From Quillaja saponaria (lineage: Eukaryota > Streptophyta > Magnoliopsida > Fabales > Quillajaceae): a stretch of 64,000 bases of DNA. This document shows, piece after piece, positions 48,540-61,826 of the stretch; the stretch's first letter is position 1; every line of letters begins with the position of its first letter. Position numbers and translations under genes: made by a program. The stretch is from NCBI GenBank assembly GCA_029379385.1, contig CM055612.1:2170001-2234000 (forward strand), in the 5' to 3' direction. Below the pieces are notes generated by a model. It had not been told where the DNA came from. It saw nothing but the letters and a program-made list of their open reading frames with translations, and did not search any database.

Positions 48540-50106
48540 GATTGAACTGGTTGATACTCTAGAGAAATTACCCCAAATTAAAGAATCAAGAATGGCAGAC
48601 GACAGCAAAAGAAAGGGCAGAGGTCCAAGGTCCAACAGTTCATGCCGGATTTAAATGGGACCCGCTATTAAGGTTAATTGTAACGGCAATTCCGGATTAG
48701 CTTTATCACCTAATATATAGGGCAAAGATATTTAATGAAATGCTAATTCTTTTTAGGTTCATCAACTCTATAATAAATTATTTATATTTCATCCAATTCC
48801 ACCGTGTGAATGAACCAAATTTTTTAAGCATATTTCATACTACTTTATTTTATTTTTTTAAGATTTGTCCTATTTTTGATGTGATTAAAAAGGAAAATTT
48901 TATTTTGAGAGAAATTTATTAGTTTAATTAACTAAAACATTTAGTACTTTAGTGCTTCTCAGTACCCCAAATTTTTTGATGAACGTTTTGGTTTGCTCTG
49001 GGTCCATACAGTTCTCATCTAACCAACCCTTCTTCCCAATTCCGCATTGACGACTAAAACCTTGCGTTCCCCTTTTTGGACCAAAAACTTTTAGTAAGTG
49101 GATATTTTCCAGCAAATCTCTCCGCATTTGACGTAGTAATCTAATTGTTTCATAACAAATGACATGTGACAATTGTTTCAACAAACTATTGAAAGATTTG
49201 GTCATTAATTCAAATTCTTAGACCATATATCTTGTCCCATGCGTGGTATGATTAATAAAGCACAATGATAATAATAGAAACTTACTAAAATGCTTCAAAA
49301 TGATGATAGATTTATAATTATTGACTTTATTATTTTTAAAATGTGTTCAATGATAATTGTACCCTACATTTATTGTATCTTAGAGCATACCTTATTATTA
49401 TTGTTAATTTTTTTGCTATATTATAGCAACCCCAGATTTAACAAACATTAATTCGCTGAGTTTGTCTTTGGAACATAACTGGATCGGGTTCTAGTAACCA
49501 TGACATCAAGGTACAACATTTTGCAGTCACAAAATCTACAATGTTTCAGGAAAAAGAAAAAGGAAAATTAAATTTATTGTGAGTCAATTACATAAAATGG
49601 GCTCATATTTATTCTTGTAAACCTGTCCCTTGGGCCATACATCCAGGTTGTCCTGAACCTAGTATTGAAGTAACCATACTTTATAGTACCAACAAAATAA
49701 AGTAAGCATAATTTATCAAATTGGCTGGCTAATGAATAATATTCTATTGATGCATAGTTGGTCTATTATTTTCCTTTAAGTAGTGGTTGTTAAGAGGGTC
49801 CAAAAACAACTCCAATTCATCTGACAACCCATTCTTTTATTTTGAATATTCTTCTATTTGTCATCTGCTAGCCTGCTAGGAACTTTGTCATTCTTACAGT
49901 CAAACAAACTTTTTTTTTTTTTTTTTGCCTGAGCTCATCAATTGTTTATTAAAAAGGGTAAAAATGCACACAAGGAGAATAAGAAAAACATGTCAGAGAT
50001 GGAATTTGTATTATATATCGATATGTTATCTTATTGGTGTCATTGTTTAGTTTTCCATGGCAAATCAAATTACAGGGTATTTCTGAAAAAGAAATAAAAA
50101 ATTACA
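48540..50106. other. Spacer between the tandem esterase genes
   Basis: AT-rich. A minus-strand frame at 48924-49205 has no recognisable domain. A poly(T) tract lies at about 49911-49926. No gene is supported. Confidence 0.5.
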
Positions 50107-51123
50107 CTACGAGTACAAGAAAGTTAGAATAATTATGAGAAATGTGACAAAGGGCAAAAAGAAATAATCAGAAGTCAAATTAGAAAAGCTTCTAGTGGCT
50201 ACACTGCGTATTGGACCCGGACTGGGTACGAATTGAAGGAATGCATCAGCCATCATCAAACCGAGTCGAACCTGGGCTGCAGAGGAAAGGTGCACCCCAT
50301 CTCGTTGTAGTGGCAAACCCTTTGCTTCAATGGTTCGCAAGTTTAGAAGGTCAATCCCCAGCTGAGCTTCTCTAACTGTCTCTGTGTATGGTCCTAAACC
50401 AGATGCCAATGCCACCTACCCACAAATTCTGTCAATATTTTGTTTCATTGTCCATAAACTTTGAACTTGTGGGCAAAATGGCATACACAATCACTAACTA
50501 ATACAGGAGCAAAAACAGGGCAGTACCTGGATTATAGGCAGGAGGGGAGACTGCAGATCATCTCGAACATCTGAGAAAAACTTGTCCATTCTTTTTTTAT
50601 ACAATTCAGCATCCTCTTTATACTCTGTGTCACTCTCTCCTTGATACCATAGCAGACCTCGAATTGTCCCACCATTTTGTAACGAAGCCTTAGCCCTCCC
50701 CATCATCTGTTTGTAAAGGAACTTTCCCCTTTCCCACTGGCTTATATTGGTCCCTCCTATGGCACATGGGACCAAACCCACTAACCCAAATGTCTTGTCC
50801 TTGGCCAAGATTGAATGTGCAAATGCCATTCCTGGTCCAATGCCATTGGTCTTGTTCGTATCAATGTCAGCGTGAAGAGGCTCGTGTGCTTCCGCCCAGA
50901 TGAGGTTTGCACTGAATCTGAGAACGGACGGATTGGGACGACATTTGTGGGGGACGATGCCGTCCCAGGTGGTGATCCCGGTGGCGGTGTCATTAACAAC
51001 GCCTCCACGGCCAGCCATGTTGCTCTGTCCGGCCAAGATAAATATGTTTTTTTCAAATTTTTGATCTTGAGGTCTTACTGAGCAGGCGTGACCCAGAAGG
51101 ATGAATAAGAAGAAGAAAAGCAT
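50107..51123 (-). CDS. Probable carbohydrate esterase (At4g34215-like), copy 2, with hydrophobic C-terminal tail
   Basis: Two exons, 51123-50527 and 50415-50107, give 301 residues with an intact frame. A signal peptide (MLFFFLFILLGHACS) leads into the catalytic blocks: Ser34 in FILAGQSNMAGRGG, then GIGPGMAFAHSILAK, LVPCAIGGTNISQWERGK and GLLWYQGESDTEYKEDAELY, and the Asp238/His241 pair in DGVHLS. The intron sits at the same place and phase as in copy 1 (after PIIQ/IVQ). Unlike copy 1, this copy has an extra tail ending in a strongly hydrophobic run (DYFFLPFVTFLIIILTFLYS). That could be a GPI-anchor signal or a membrane tail. The likely role is deacetylation of wall polysaccharides. Copy 1 is about 1.6 kb downstream in the same orientation. 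Confidence 0.92.
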
Positions 51124-54100
51124 CCTCAGACCTCTCTATCCCCACTTTGCGGCAGAATTCCGCAAAGGGCCTCGTTCTATATATTTGTTAAGTAGAAAAA
51201 CAGAGATGCTTCCTTATTATCTGACTTGTGGATTCAGATTTGCAAGCGATTCAGACCCTAAATTTTCATGCTTTAAGAATAAATAAAATGCCATCTGACC
51301 ATTAACAATAAAATATGAAACAAGTTGAGCCATGTGACCATTACTAGATTCCATATATAAAAGACATCTAGGAATGGGTAAACTCCATATATTTAGTAGT
51401 CCAAGCCTACAGCCAGTCAAATGTTTAATGGTTTCAATTGCCAGCTAGTTCCTATTGGCAAGTTCAAGTGCAATATGAGCAAGATCAGCGATGAGTAAAA
51501 ACAATGTCCAAAATCTTATTTAAGTGAGAACTTGAAGGAACTAGCAGTACTGTCATACGATGATTGCTATGAAGATCCAACTGTCAAATAACACTTTCGT
51601 ATATTGTACTCCACCCATCCAATAAATTCATCACAACCATGTGTAGATGAGCCTCCTGCACAAGATTAGAAGCAAAAAGAACTAAATACTCCTCAATGCT
51701 CAATAATGTAAAAGTAGTTGATTTGGATCCCTCACTGTCCCAACCTTATTTGATGTACTTAGTTTTCAACTGGAACACAAAGTACGTAATGGGAACTAAA
51801 TATCTTCCATCTCACCAACCAAACTACATGGGTGACACATGAAGGAAGATAACAAATTAACAACATCCACAGAAACCTTTTCTTCTTTTTAACTCCCCTC
51901 TCAAAAAAGACAAAAAATAAAACAAATCTGGGAAGCAGATAGGGACTAAGTAGCAAACAAGAAGAGTAAAATTTACTTCAACATCTACAAGAATATAATA
52001 CTTGATTTATAGATGCAACACCATCATACATCAACAATAAGTGTTGATTACTAGGCATAGACTTTCTTGCAAGGACGTATTTGTCACTCCAAATAATCCC
52101 ATTTTCATTTCCTAAAAACCTGCCAATTAAATAATAGACCTAATCCATCTCTTGGCTTGCCCTAATTTTTTATCCATATTTTTGCTTGCAAACCTGGCCT
52201 AAATGTTCAAAACCACAACCTCAAGTGTTAACACAATCTTTTATATTCATTACACAAGCTCGGAGCCTCGGAGTATATAAAATATACTCTTAGCAAATCC
52301 CTAGGCCTAGACCCATACAATTTTGTAAAGCCTAAGTCGCAAACGGAAACATTAAGTAGACTTGGGCTTACATAATACACATCCTACTGGGCTTAGAATC
52401 TGTACTAATGTAATAAATTTGGGCTTTCATATTTCCAGGAGCCGTCCAACTTGAAGATCCAATTTCCTTCACATGGGATGGGAGCTTATGCCATATACAA
52501 AACGGAATATATATTGCTGTATTACTCCACAAATAAAAATAAATAAATAAATAAAGGGCAAAACAAATTGCTAAAATCATTTTCATAACGTTCACCTAAA
52601 ACCTAAAACCTAAAAATTAATTATTTTCTTAACGCATAAAAAGTAAAATGTGCATCGTATTATAAATATATAAATAACTAAAAAAAAAAAATCAACAAAA
52701 GGTGACGTGATTGCTGCTACATCACAGTTGAGAAAATAATCACTTGTTCAACAAATAAACATTTTTTTCATTTTAATAAAAATTATTCAATTAGATTTAA
52801 TCCATTATCAACTCCATTTGAATTGAAATCCCAACAGTATTATCATGCACGCTCCCGGACGTTACTTCGTACGAAAGATGCATGTTGCGGAAAAATCATG
52901 GTAGGGGACCCACTTTTTTTACGAATCCCAAGATTATGATTCTCTTTAGAACTCACGAAGTGCAATATAGCTGGCAAATATCTACGTGGCATCTTATTTT
53001 CTAATCATGCGGTTAGGTCCGTTAATGTGTGGAGTTTTCTATAGTACGGAGTGCCACGTCAGTTAAAAAGAAGACAAATGATAGCTGGCCCACAGTAACA
53101 AACTTCCGTTTTTACGATAATCTGCTCGGCTGCTTGTTACGCATCAGTCATCAGTCAATCAGTTTGATGTGCTCTAGTGGGCCATTGAGGCACTGGGGTC
53201 CAGCTTTTGTACGAATGTTGTTTATTGGACTTGATTTTTGTGTTTCCAACCACTTCGTAGTGGGCCAATAATTCAGTTCAAATGAGGAAAGAAAACCCAT
53301 CTTATTATAAATTAAATTATACAAATCTGAATTTCAATAAATTACTTAAATAATAATATGTATTTACTAATTGAGTTTACAAAAAATAACAACTTTATTA
53401 TAGAATTACTATATTTCAAATCTATATATGTATGGATTCGTGTATGTACTAATTTGAAGTAATCAATAATTTTATGTCAAAGAGTATATCGAATTGATGG
53501 CATTTTAAAGAGAAGTAAATTATATACATTATCTTCTTCTGCAAAGCGTCCTGTCGTTTTTATTATTCCTTCGACAATGAACAATCGTCTGTCTTCCTCC
53601 AAACATATGGCCCTATTTTTGGTCGTTTTAATTAACTGATTCCTTAAGTATAATTATTAAGGTCTATTTAGGGTTAATTAAATATAATTTATTCTTAACT
53701 GACTTCACGTGCGGTGCACTCGTGTGTGATGAAGTCTGAGAAACAGGACGGTAAGTACGGTTAAAGGACAGGCTTAGGCTACAAGAAAAAAAAAAAAAAA
53801 AAAAAAAAGGAAAAAACAAAACGTTTATAAAGTGGACATGGCGTAGCACGTGAGAGTGGGCATGTATGTGTATGTATGTATGGCATCAACTCAGGAAGCA
53901 TAGAGTATGGAGGAGTCCCAAGTGTCCTAGACAGCTGTTTCCCATTGAATATAAATTATAATCTGTAAAATAGTAAACTACTCACATAATGATCATACTT
54001 CTCCTTTAATTTCAGCTTTCGGCTCTTGTGACTTTCATTTTCTCCATTTTGGCGCAAGAAATGAAAAGGTAGTATAATATCTCATATTCTTTCGCACAAA

Positions 54101-55917
54101 ATATTGTGTTTATATTATTATTATTATTTATTTATTTAAAAATATATTTGATTATGAAAATATAAATTTATCACTGGCCTAGTATTGAAAGTAATTAATA
54201 TCCTCAAACTCTTAATTCTTGTTTATATAATCACATTAATCAAATGCAGTTATTGATCTCTCAGGATCATACTAATCATATTTCCCAATATGCGTTTTCT
54301 CTATTTTCATCAAATAAATTATGTACTACTCTGTTTTTTAAAACCAAAAAAGAATAAATAAATAAAAGCCTTGGTGCATGCCTGGACAGCTTCATCAAAA
54401 CAAATCATTATGCTTCTTGTTGCTATTTATTATAAAACAAAAATAATATTTGTACTAGATCTAAATTTCTTTCACAATTTTATTTATTTATTTGAAATTA
54501 TAAAAGTATTATTAATACCTATATTTATCCATTCATCTATCTATATTGTTCAGAAAATCAAAACTTGAACATCTCCTATTTTAAAATAATATAAATTAAT
54601 TAATTTTAAACTAAATTAAATTTAATAAAAATAATATTTCTCATAATAATTATCTATTATCATAACCATTCACATATCAACTATAACTTCTTTATTGTTA
54701 ATATTTTAATAACTATCCAACTAATTTTAGTTAACTATTTTTTTTTTTAAAGTAAGACTATGAAATTTAAAATAATAATTTATACTTGTAAACAAAATTA
54801 TTCAGCACCCAGTATACGTCACTAGTAATTTTAAAAGTGCAAAATGTGCCTAGTTTCACAAAACTAATATTTTTTAAAGACGCAGATTTAGGCCATCCAA
54901 TTTTAAAATGTCTATAAGATTCAGTTAGATAGATTGCAGGATCTCGTAATTTTCCAGCCCAAAAGATTAGCCACATATTGCTGCCTGCTATCAATTAATA
55001 ATTTAATATTGTAACAAGTAAGACGGTGGAGTCGGTTTTGGCAGTTTGGGAAAGTAAGTGACCGGCACGTGGCAGTCGACGGAAACTAGGCCGTTAGAAG
55101 TTGTTTGTAGTACTATGAGTGGAAAGACAGGCTGGAAGACAGATGATCAGTACCGTTCGTCCTCTAATTCTACTACTTATTTGGTCGTTTTCTATATGCC
55201 AGCTCAGCAATTCCTTGCGTGAATGCGTCTCTTTCTGATTTTCTCCTACACCACATTTATTTATTTATTTTTAAAAAAAATAGTACGTAAATAGTCCTCC
55301 AGGCTGTATCGGTCAATCTCAAATCCAACTAATTTATTTTGAATATAAATGTATTTTTTCCGTTGACATTTTTAACTAATCGGAATTTTAGTGATTGGGT
55401 TTTAATCCTGCATCGCGCTTGTTTTTGAATTTAAGCAAATCCATCGCACCAAATTTTGTTGATATCAATCCAACTAATGCTACGTCAATCACATAATTTT
55501 GTTGTGAATTTGACGAATTGTAAAACTAGATAACAGGAGGAAAACCCAGGTTTTAATGGGGGCACCGAGGGTGTGACTATACATGTAAGTTGGAGGAGCT
55601 AACAGTTGACGCGTGTCAGTTTAACAGCTGTATACTAGTAACTGCCTTGCCAGGAAGAATCCCCCAGTACTACTCAACGGCTGTGACCATCGGCTCAATC
55701 ACTCATCCTTATCACTTTCGTATATAAACCTCTCACTCTCGTAGAATTCCATTCTTTCTCTCAACAGAGGTGAGGCCTCGCCTCCAAACCAGTCTAACCC
55801 AGAAGAAAAAAGAAAGTCTTTTTGTTTTATTTTTTGTACAAATTTATTTATTTTCTTTCAATTTCTGTATCTGTTGTTTAAAATCTCAGTTTCATTAGCT
55901 TGAGAATTTTCATTTCC
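51124..55917. other. Gene-free region upstream of the MYB gene
   Basis: Only short spurious frames are present. Simple sequence includes three CCTAAAA units at about 52593-52614 (telomere-like but not the plant CCCTAAA), a poly(A) run at about 53785-53808, and TATGTATG units near 53860-53882. The last 200 bases contain a candidate TATA (GTATATAAACC near 55720) and a pyrimidine-rich leader. Confidence 0.5.
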
Positions 55918-56935
55918 ATGGCGTCCTCAAAGAAAGATACGGATCGTATTAAAGGTCCCTGGAGTCCCGAAGATGACGAAGCGTTGCAACAGCTTGTACA
56001 GAATTACGGGCCCAGAAACTGGTCCCTGATTAGTAAGTCGATCCCTGGTCGATCTGGAAAATCCTGCCGATTACGGTGGTGCAATCAGCTGTCGCCGGAA
56101 GTACAGCACAGACCTTTTACTTCCGATGAGGATGAGATCATCATCCGAGCCCATGCGAGGTTCGGCAACAAATGGGCAACCATCTCTCGCTTGCTCAAAG
56201 GCCGCACCGATAACGCCATTAAGAACCATTGGAACTCCACTCTCAAGAGAAAATGCTCGGCTATGTCAGATGATTTGAACGGTGATGCACATGATCAGCA
56301 ACCGCTTAAAAGATCCGCCAGTGTTGGTGCTGGAACCACCGTTTCCGCTTTGTACTTGAATCCGAGTAGTCCATCAGGCTCTGAATTGAGCGATTCTAGT
56401 TTGCCCACTATGTCTCCGACTCAGGTTTGCAATCCCTTTGCAAGAACCGCATACCTAGTCCCCCCAATACAGCAAGTTGATACCTCGTCTTCAGTCACTG
56501 ATCCGCCCACCTCACTTTGCTTATCACTGCCTGGATCCGATTCATGTGAAATCTTCAACAATGGGTCCAGACTGAACAAGGTTTTGAGCCCGGCAACGGC
56601 ACCAAGCCCCAGCCTCAGCCTCAGCCCCAGCTCCAGCTCAGATGATCCATACTCTGGCACCTCCTCCGCCACTGCCATCAAATGCGTCACTCATATCAGG
56701 ACCAGTGCTGCAAGTTCCTTTGCAAGCTCATGCACAGAATGATCAGAACAATAATGATCAGGTTGGTTACGAGAAGCAGTTCTTCAGTGTTGAGTTTTTG
56801 GCTGTGATGCAAGAGATGATAAGAAAGGAAGTAAAGAATTACATGTCTGGAATTGAGCTAAATGGGATGTGTTTGCATACAGATGCTATTAGGAATGCTG
56901 TGGTGAAGCGAATTGGTATTAGCAGGATCGAGTAG
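55918..56935 (+). CDS. MYB44: R2R3-MYB transcription factor, subgroup 22 (MYB44/70/73/77-like), frame broken in the C-terminal half
   Basis: An intronless gene, as is usual for this subgroup. R2 ([20 protein letters not shown], about residues 11-61) and R3 ([20 protein letters not shown], about 63-112) are complete, with the [14 protein letters not shown] end. The subgroup-22 motif follows ([18 protein letters not shown]), and an EAR-type repressor motif LCLSL lies in [12 protein letters not shown]. After about 56605 the family ending ([20 protein letters not shown] and [11 protein letters not shown]) is found only in the next frame, up to the stop at 56935. In the starting frame translation runs to 56742 into unrelated sequence. 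One extra base is implied within a CCCC/CAGCCT-rich stretch at about 56600-56641. These factors act in ABA, auxin and stress responses. Confidence 0.88.
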
Positions 56936-59193
56936 CAAAGTAGAGAAAAACAGTGATAGTCCTTTATCATCTTCATGGCTGAGGCTTAAGAATGAAGATG
57001 ATTTCAATTCAGTCCAATATAGAAGTAATCTGAGATTAGATACATCAGACATGACCAAGACTAGAAAACAATCTTTGTTGTTTTTGTTTTTTTACTTTTT
57101 AAGTTCCAATCTATTTTCTTAAACCCAAAAATAATAATTTTACTACTATGTAGAGGGACAAAATGAAGTCTGGTAAAGAAGAGAGTTAAAATCAAATACC
57201 AGTTTCATCTACATGACAATGAAGGTGAACAACTGGTCAAATGGTCTAATGTAAATCTGAGGTACTATTCCATTAAAAAACAGAATTTACCTTCTTGGAG
57301 ATTAATTGTTGAGTATTTTTCTGACATTTTAGAATCTGGTAGATAAATGGGATGTTGTGGGATGTGGGGAGTGGGGAAGAAGAAGGAGAAAAAAGCGCAC
57401 AAACTGAATACTGGTTGAAGCCCAAGTTGGTCGATATGGGAGACATAAAAGAACACAACCATTTTTGTTTGCATTCATCAACTTGAGGGAAAACCAGTGG
57501 ATATTTTGTTTGAGAGCGGAATAATAATAGTCTTGGAATGCTTAGTTTGGTTGGAGTGGGAAACATAGCAATTTTTTAGGCATGTGGAAAATTCGGGGAT
57601 AATATGAACCATGTAATGCAAGAAGGGTCCCAGAACAATGCATCGAATCCTTTGCTTTCTAGTTTCTAGATTCTAGTTGGGGTAAGAGAGTCAATCTCAC
57701 CTTTTACAAGAAACAAAATTTGTCAGTTCGAAAATGGAGTTTTCTCCGTGATATGAATTTGAAAGGAAGTCAAGTTTCTTTCCTTTTTTAACAGGAGGGC
57801 AAGGCGAATTTCGTAGTGTGCATTGGAGCCAGAACTTAGAATCATGGTTATGAGATTATTGTATTTGTCTTGTATTTTTAAAGTGTGTTTGAGTTGTTTA
57901 AAAGATATAGTGTGATTATTAAAACATATATTCATTTAGAAAGTGATAAAACTTTAAAGAATATGGATAAATTGAGAATTGTAGGAGAAATTGTGATATT
58001 GATAGAGTTGGAAATAAGAAAAAAAAAAAAGCCAAAAGATAAAAGATATAGATAAAAATGGTATGGTCGTGGCGTGGGATGCTCGACCGAGAAGCAAGGG
58101 CAACTATTCAGATTTGCAGCGTACGTGTGGGACGCCCTTCACAGCGTGCAAAACGAGATGCCTATGCTGCGAGGTAGTCTGAACATGGAACACCCGTTCC
58201 TGCCTTCATTCCAAACCGAGCCATAGTCTTACAGCCACTTTCATTGAACCAGAAATTAGAGAAGTGGTTTCTTGGAGAGGAAAAAACAAAAAAATAAATT
58301 AGAGAAGTGGCTTTGGACATAAGGCCTAGAGGTAGGGTCAGCCCATGTAGCATTTGTTTGCTGAGCTAAGTCAAACTTTCTGTTTTGGGCCATTTCGGAC
58401 TGTTTCTACCCGAAACATCAAAGACCCAGGAAAGTGTGGCTCATTTTGTGTGAAACAAAGGAAAATCTGGCTGAATGGCATTTCAGAGGTTCAAATATTT
58501 ATCTTTTGCTATGATATTTGACTGTAAGTGATATTACTACTTTAGGTAATGAATCCGTCTAGGTACCCATATCTTGTGGGATTTTCTTGGTCAAGGATAT
58601 ATATTTCTTCCTACCAACATAACATTTAAATAAAAATCATGCATGTCAAGCCTCATGGTCAATACATATATAATAGTATAATAATAATAATAATATAGTG
58701 GACAATAAATAGGATATTCTATACCAAATTTTTTATATTGCTGTGCAATCAGCAATAGTGCTATAATGCAATAATGCAATAATGCAATAATGCAATAGTG
58801 CAATAATGGTAACTAGGCTAGTGGGGGGTGGCGCTGGTGGTAATGGTTGACTTTGAAGAAGATTATATCGTTGTTCAATTGTCAAGGGCATGAAAATGAC
58901 TGAAACAGAGTGAGGACTGAAAAACAATAAAAGCGCGAACGGTATCTAGTCTAGTCTAGATTACTATAGGGATTGATAAGTGTTTATTTCTCTGTTTTTT
59001 TTTATCACTTAATTGAATTTGGCAAGGGTCGTGTTTTGATTTATTATGCCAGTTGCCTCTAACTTTCTTTGTTAGACATTCAGAAATAGCAGCTATATTG
59101 AATGATGTATTAGCCGCCATTCCAGTAGGAACTTCAACTATATAATGAGGTCGGCATCCAATGTTCTTACTGTTTGCTGGCACACTCAGAGAC
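56936..59193. other. Interval between the MYB and receptor kinase genes
   Basis: The MYB 3' flank is followed by AT-rich DNA. An octamer array of AATAATGC units lies at about 58765-58809. GAGAAGTGG with neighbouring AAATTAGA is duplicated at about 58254 and 58298. No gene is supported. Confidence 0.5.
58765..58809. repeat. Octamer microsatellite (AATAATGC)n
   Basis: Five to six copies of the unit AATAATGC, the last with a single A-to-G change, then AATGGTAAC. Confidence 0.8.
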
Positions 59194-61590
59194 ATGGATG
59201 TCCCCTTCCTCCTACTCCTTTTGTTTCTGTTGCAAATTCTTTGTCCATTTTCATCAGCAAATGTATTAGATACCCTCAGACATGGCTCCTCCCTGTCTGT
59301 TGAGGCACCAAATGACATTTTAGTTTCAGAAAACGGTGTTTTCTCTGCAGGGTTTTTTCGGGTTGGAGAAAATGCTTTCTGTTTTTCTATTTGGTTCACT
59401 AAATCCAAGGAACCCACAGTTGTTTGGATGGCAAACAGAGACAACCCCGTCAATGGAAAAGCTTCGAAATTTAAACTCTTGAAAAATGGCAATATCATTC
59501 TCAGAGATGCAGGAAGAATTACAGTTTGGCGCACAGAGACATTCTCATCCTCCCACGTGCAATTGAAGCTCATGAACAACTGGCAATATCGTTCTTCGTA
59601 ATGAAGAAAGTTTTGTACTGTGGCAAAGCTTTGATTCCCCAACAGATACACTTCTTCCTGGGCAAGCACTCACAGAGAAGGCAATCCTCATTTCATCAAG
59701 AAGCACAACCAACTATTCCTCTGGTTTTTATAAGCTCCTATTTTGACAATGACAATGTCCTCCGTTTGCTTTTTGATAGTCCCAACCTAACCAGCGCGTA
59801 CTGGCCAGCTCCTTGGCGCCTGGCTAAAAATGTGGACAGGTCCACTTACAACATCAGCAGAACTGCTGTGTTAGATTCCTATGGTTACTTCAAATCCTCT
59901 GACGAATTCGAATCCTTTGCCGTTGATTATGGAGCGCTTCGACATAGGCGGCTGACTGTTGATCCTGATGGCAATGCTCGTCTGTATAGCTTCAATGAAA
60001 AGAATCACACGTGGGAGGTTTCATGGTTGGCTCTGTCCCAAGCTTGCAGGGTAGATGGCATTTGTGGACCAAACAGCATGTGTACTTATGATTCTGTTGT
60101 GGGGAGGTCGTGCTACTGTGTTCCAGGCTACAAGATTAAGAATCCCAGCGACTGGACTCAGGGGTGTGAACCCGAATTTGCTCCGCCTTCAGCCCGGAGC
60201 TGCAATCACAGTAAGTTTAACCTTGGTTTCTTTAGACTTCCCAATATGGAATTTTATGGATATGATATAGCTATATATCCAGTTTCCAGCTTAAAGGAAT
60301 GTCAAGAAATATGCTTGGATCTTTGTGATAATTGCAAGGGCTTCCAGATCAAGCCTAATACTGTCGGTGGCTATGATTGTTACCCTAAAACACTATTGCT
60401 CAATGGACGTGATACCCCCAATTTTGTGGGAGATATATATTTGAAATTGCCAAAATCAACTATTTCTTCCTACAAGAAGCCTGATAAACACTCAAAGCTA
60501 GTGTGCTTATCCCGTGAGTTGGTACAACTAAGTAGAACTTACAAAAACCACAAGCAAAGTGGGTTCTTGAAGTTTTTGCTCTGGTTTGCTTGTGGTATGG
60601 GGGGGATTGAAATGACTTGCATTTTCCTTGTGTGGTTTTTCCTGTGTCGGGCAAGTAAGCGTACTGATATAACAGAACAAAGATGCCTCCTCCCTTCCAC
60701 TGGGTTTGAAAAATTCACTTATGATGAGCTTAAGAAGGCAACAGGGGGTTTCAGTGAGGAGATTGGAAGAGGAGCCCGGAGGAACTGTATACAAAGGGAA
60801 GTTATATGATGATCGCATTGCAGCAATCAAGCACCTTGATGAAGCTAAACAAGGAGAAGCAGAATTCCTTGCAGAAATAAGCACCATAGGGAGGCTGAAC
60901 CACATGAATTTGATAGAGATGTGGGGATATTGTGTTCATGGGAAGCATACACTTCTGGTATATGAGTACATGGAACATGGATCCCTAGCGGAGAATCTAT
61001 CCTCAAATGAACTTGACTGGAAGAAAAGGTTCAATATTGATGTAGGTACAGCAAAGGGCCTAGCTTATTTGCATGAAGAATGCTTGGAATGGGTTTTGCA
61101 TTGTGATGTAAAGCCTCAGAACATACTCCTAGACTCTAGTTACCAACCCAAAGTAGCTGATTTCGGCTTGTCTAAACTTCTGAATAGAAATGATCAGGAA
61201 AATTCTAATTTTTCTAGGATAAGAGGAACCAGAGGTTACATGGCTCCAGAGTGGGTTTACAATCTTAGAATCACTTCTAAAGTGGATGTCTATAGTTATG
61301 GTATTGTTGTGTTGGAAATGGTAACGGGAAAGAGCCCAACAGGGATACTAAATCTTGGTAGCAATGGGGATGGAGAGCAAGGTAGGCTGGTGATATGGGT
61401 GAATGAAGTTGCAACTAAAGAATCTTGGATTGAAGAAATAGTTAATCCAATGATGGATGGAAAATACAATATAGCTGAAGTAGAGCTTCTGGTGAAAGTG
61501 GCTATGCAGTGTGTGAAAGATGACAAGGATGCAAGACCCACCATGAGACAGGCAGTGGAAAAGCTTCTTAGCCTTGAAGAGATAGAGTAA
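59194..61590 (+). pseudogene. G-type lectin S-receptor-like kinase (ZmPK1-like) with three frame breaks
   Basis: An intronless receptor kinase of about 798 codons. The order is: signal peptide (MDVPFLLLLLFLLQILCPFS, start preferred over an upstream ATG at 59161), B-lectin domain (NGVFSAGFFRVGENAF, VVWMANRDNPVNG), an EGF/S-locus-like Cys region (CRVDGICGPNSMCTYDS), a PAN domain (SLKECQEICLDLCDNCKGFQ), a membrane segment (near 60570-60650) and a kinase. The kinase has AIKHL, HCDVKPQNILLD (non-RD), DFGLSK and MAPEWV. Three single extra bases interrupt it, at 59581, within TTTT at 59741-59744 and within CCC at 60775-60777; together they restore the original frame. All catalytic motifs are kept and conservation is even. 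This may be a recent pseudogene or an intact gene with base-calling errors. Confidence 0.85.
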
Positions 61591-61826
61591 ATATTCTATG
61601 TATGGTCTGCTACTAAGATCAACTGAAAACTCTTGTTAATTTATTTAGGATTATCGTACAGTAAATAAATTAGAACAATCACAGTACAATCATGAAGCAT
61701 AATAGCTTAAGAATTAATCTGTTATGGACGAATCTATTATGCATCAAAAAAGTGAAAAACCTATCTATACGACAATAAACAGTTCAACGAGATTTTTTTT
61801 TTGAAAAACAACATAATAGCAGAGAA
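61591..61826. other. 3' flank between convergent kinase sequences
   Basis: AT-rich, presumably the 3' untranslated region of the receptor kinase. Nothing else is seen. Confidence 0.5.

Noticed and set aside
48924..49205. 93-codon minus-strand frame between the esterases
   Set aside because: No recognisable domain, no promoter context and no continuation into further exons.
52590..52617. Interstitial telomere repeat
   Set aside because: The unit is CCTAAAA, only three copies, and not the plant CCCTAAA unit.
55900..55917. Six-codon extension of the MYB start
   Set aside because: It begins with TTG; the ATG at 55918 is in frame and matches family starts.
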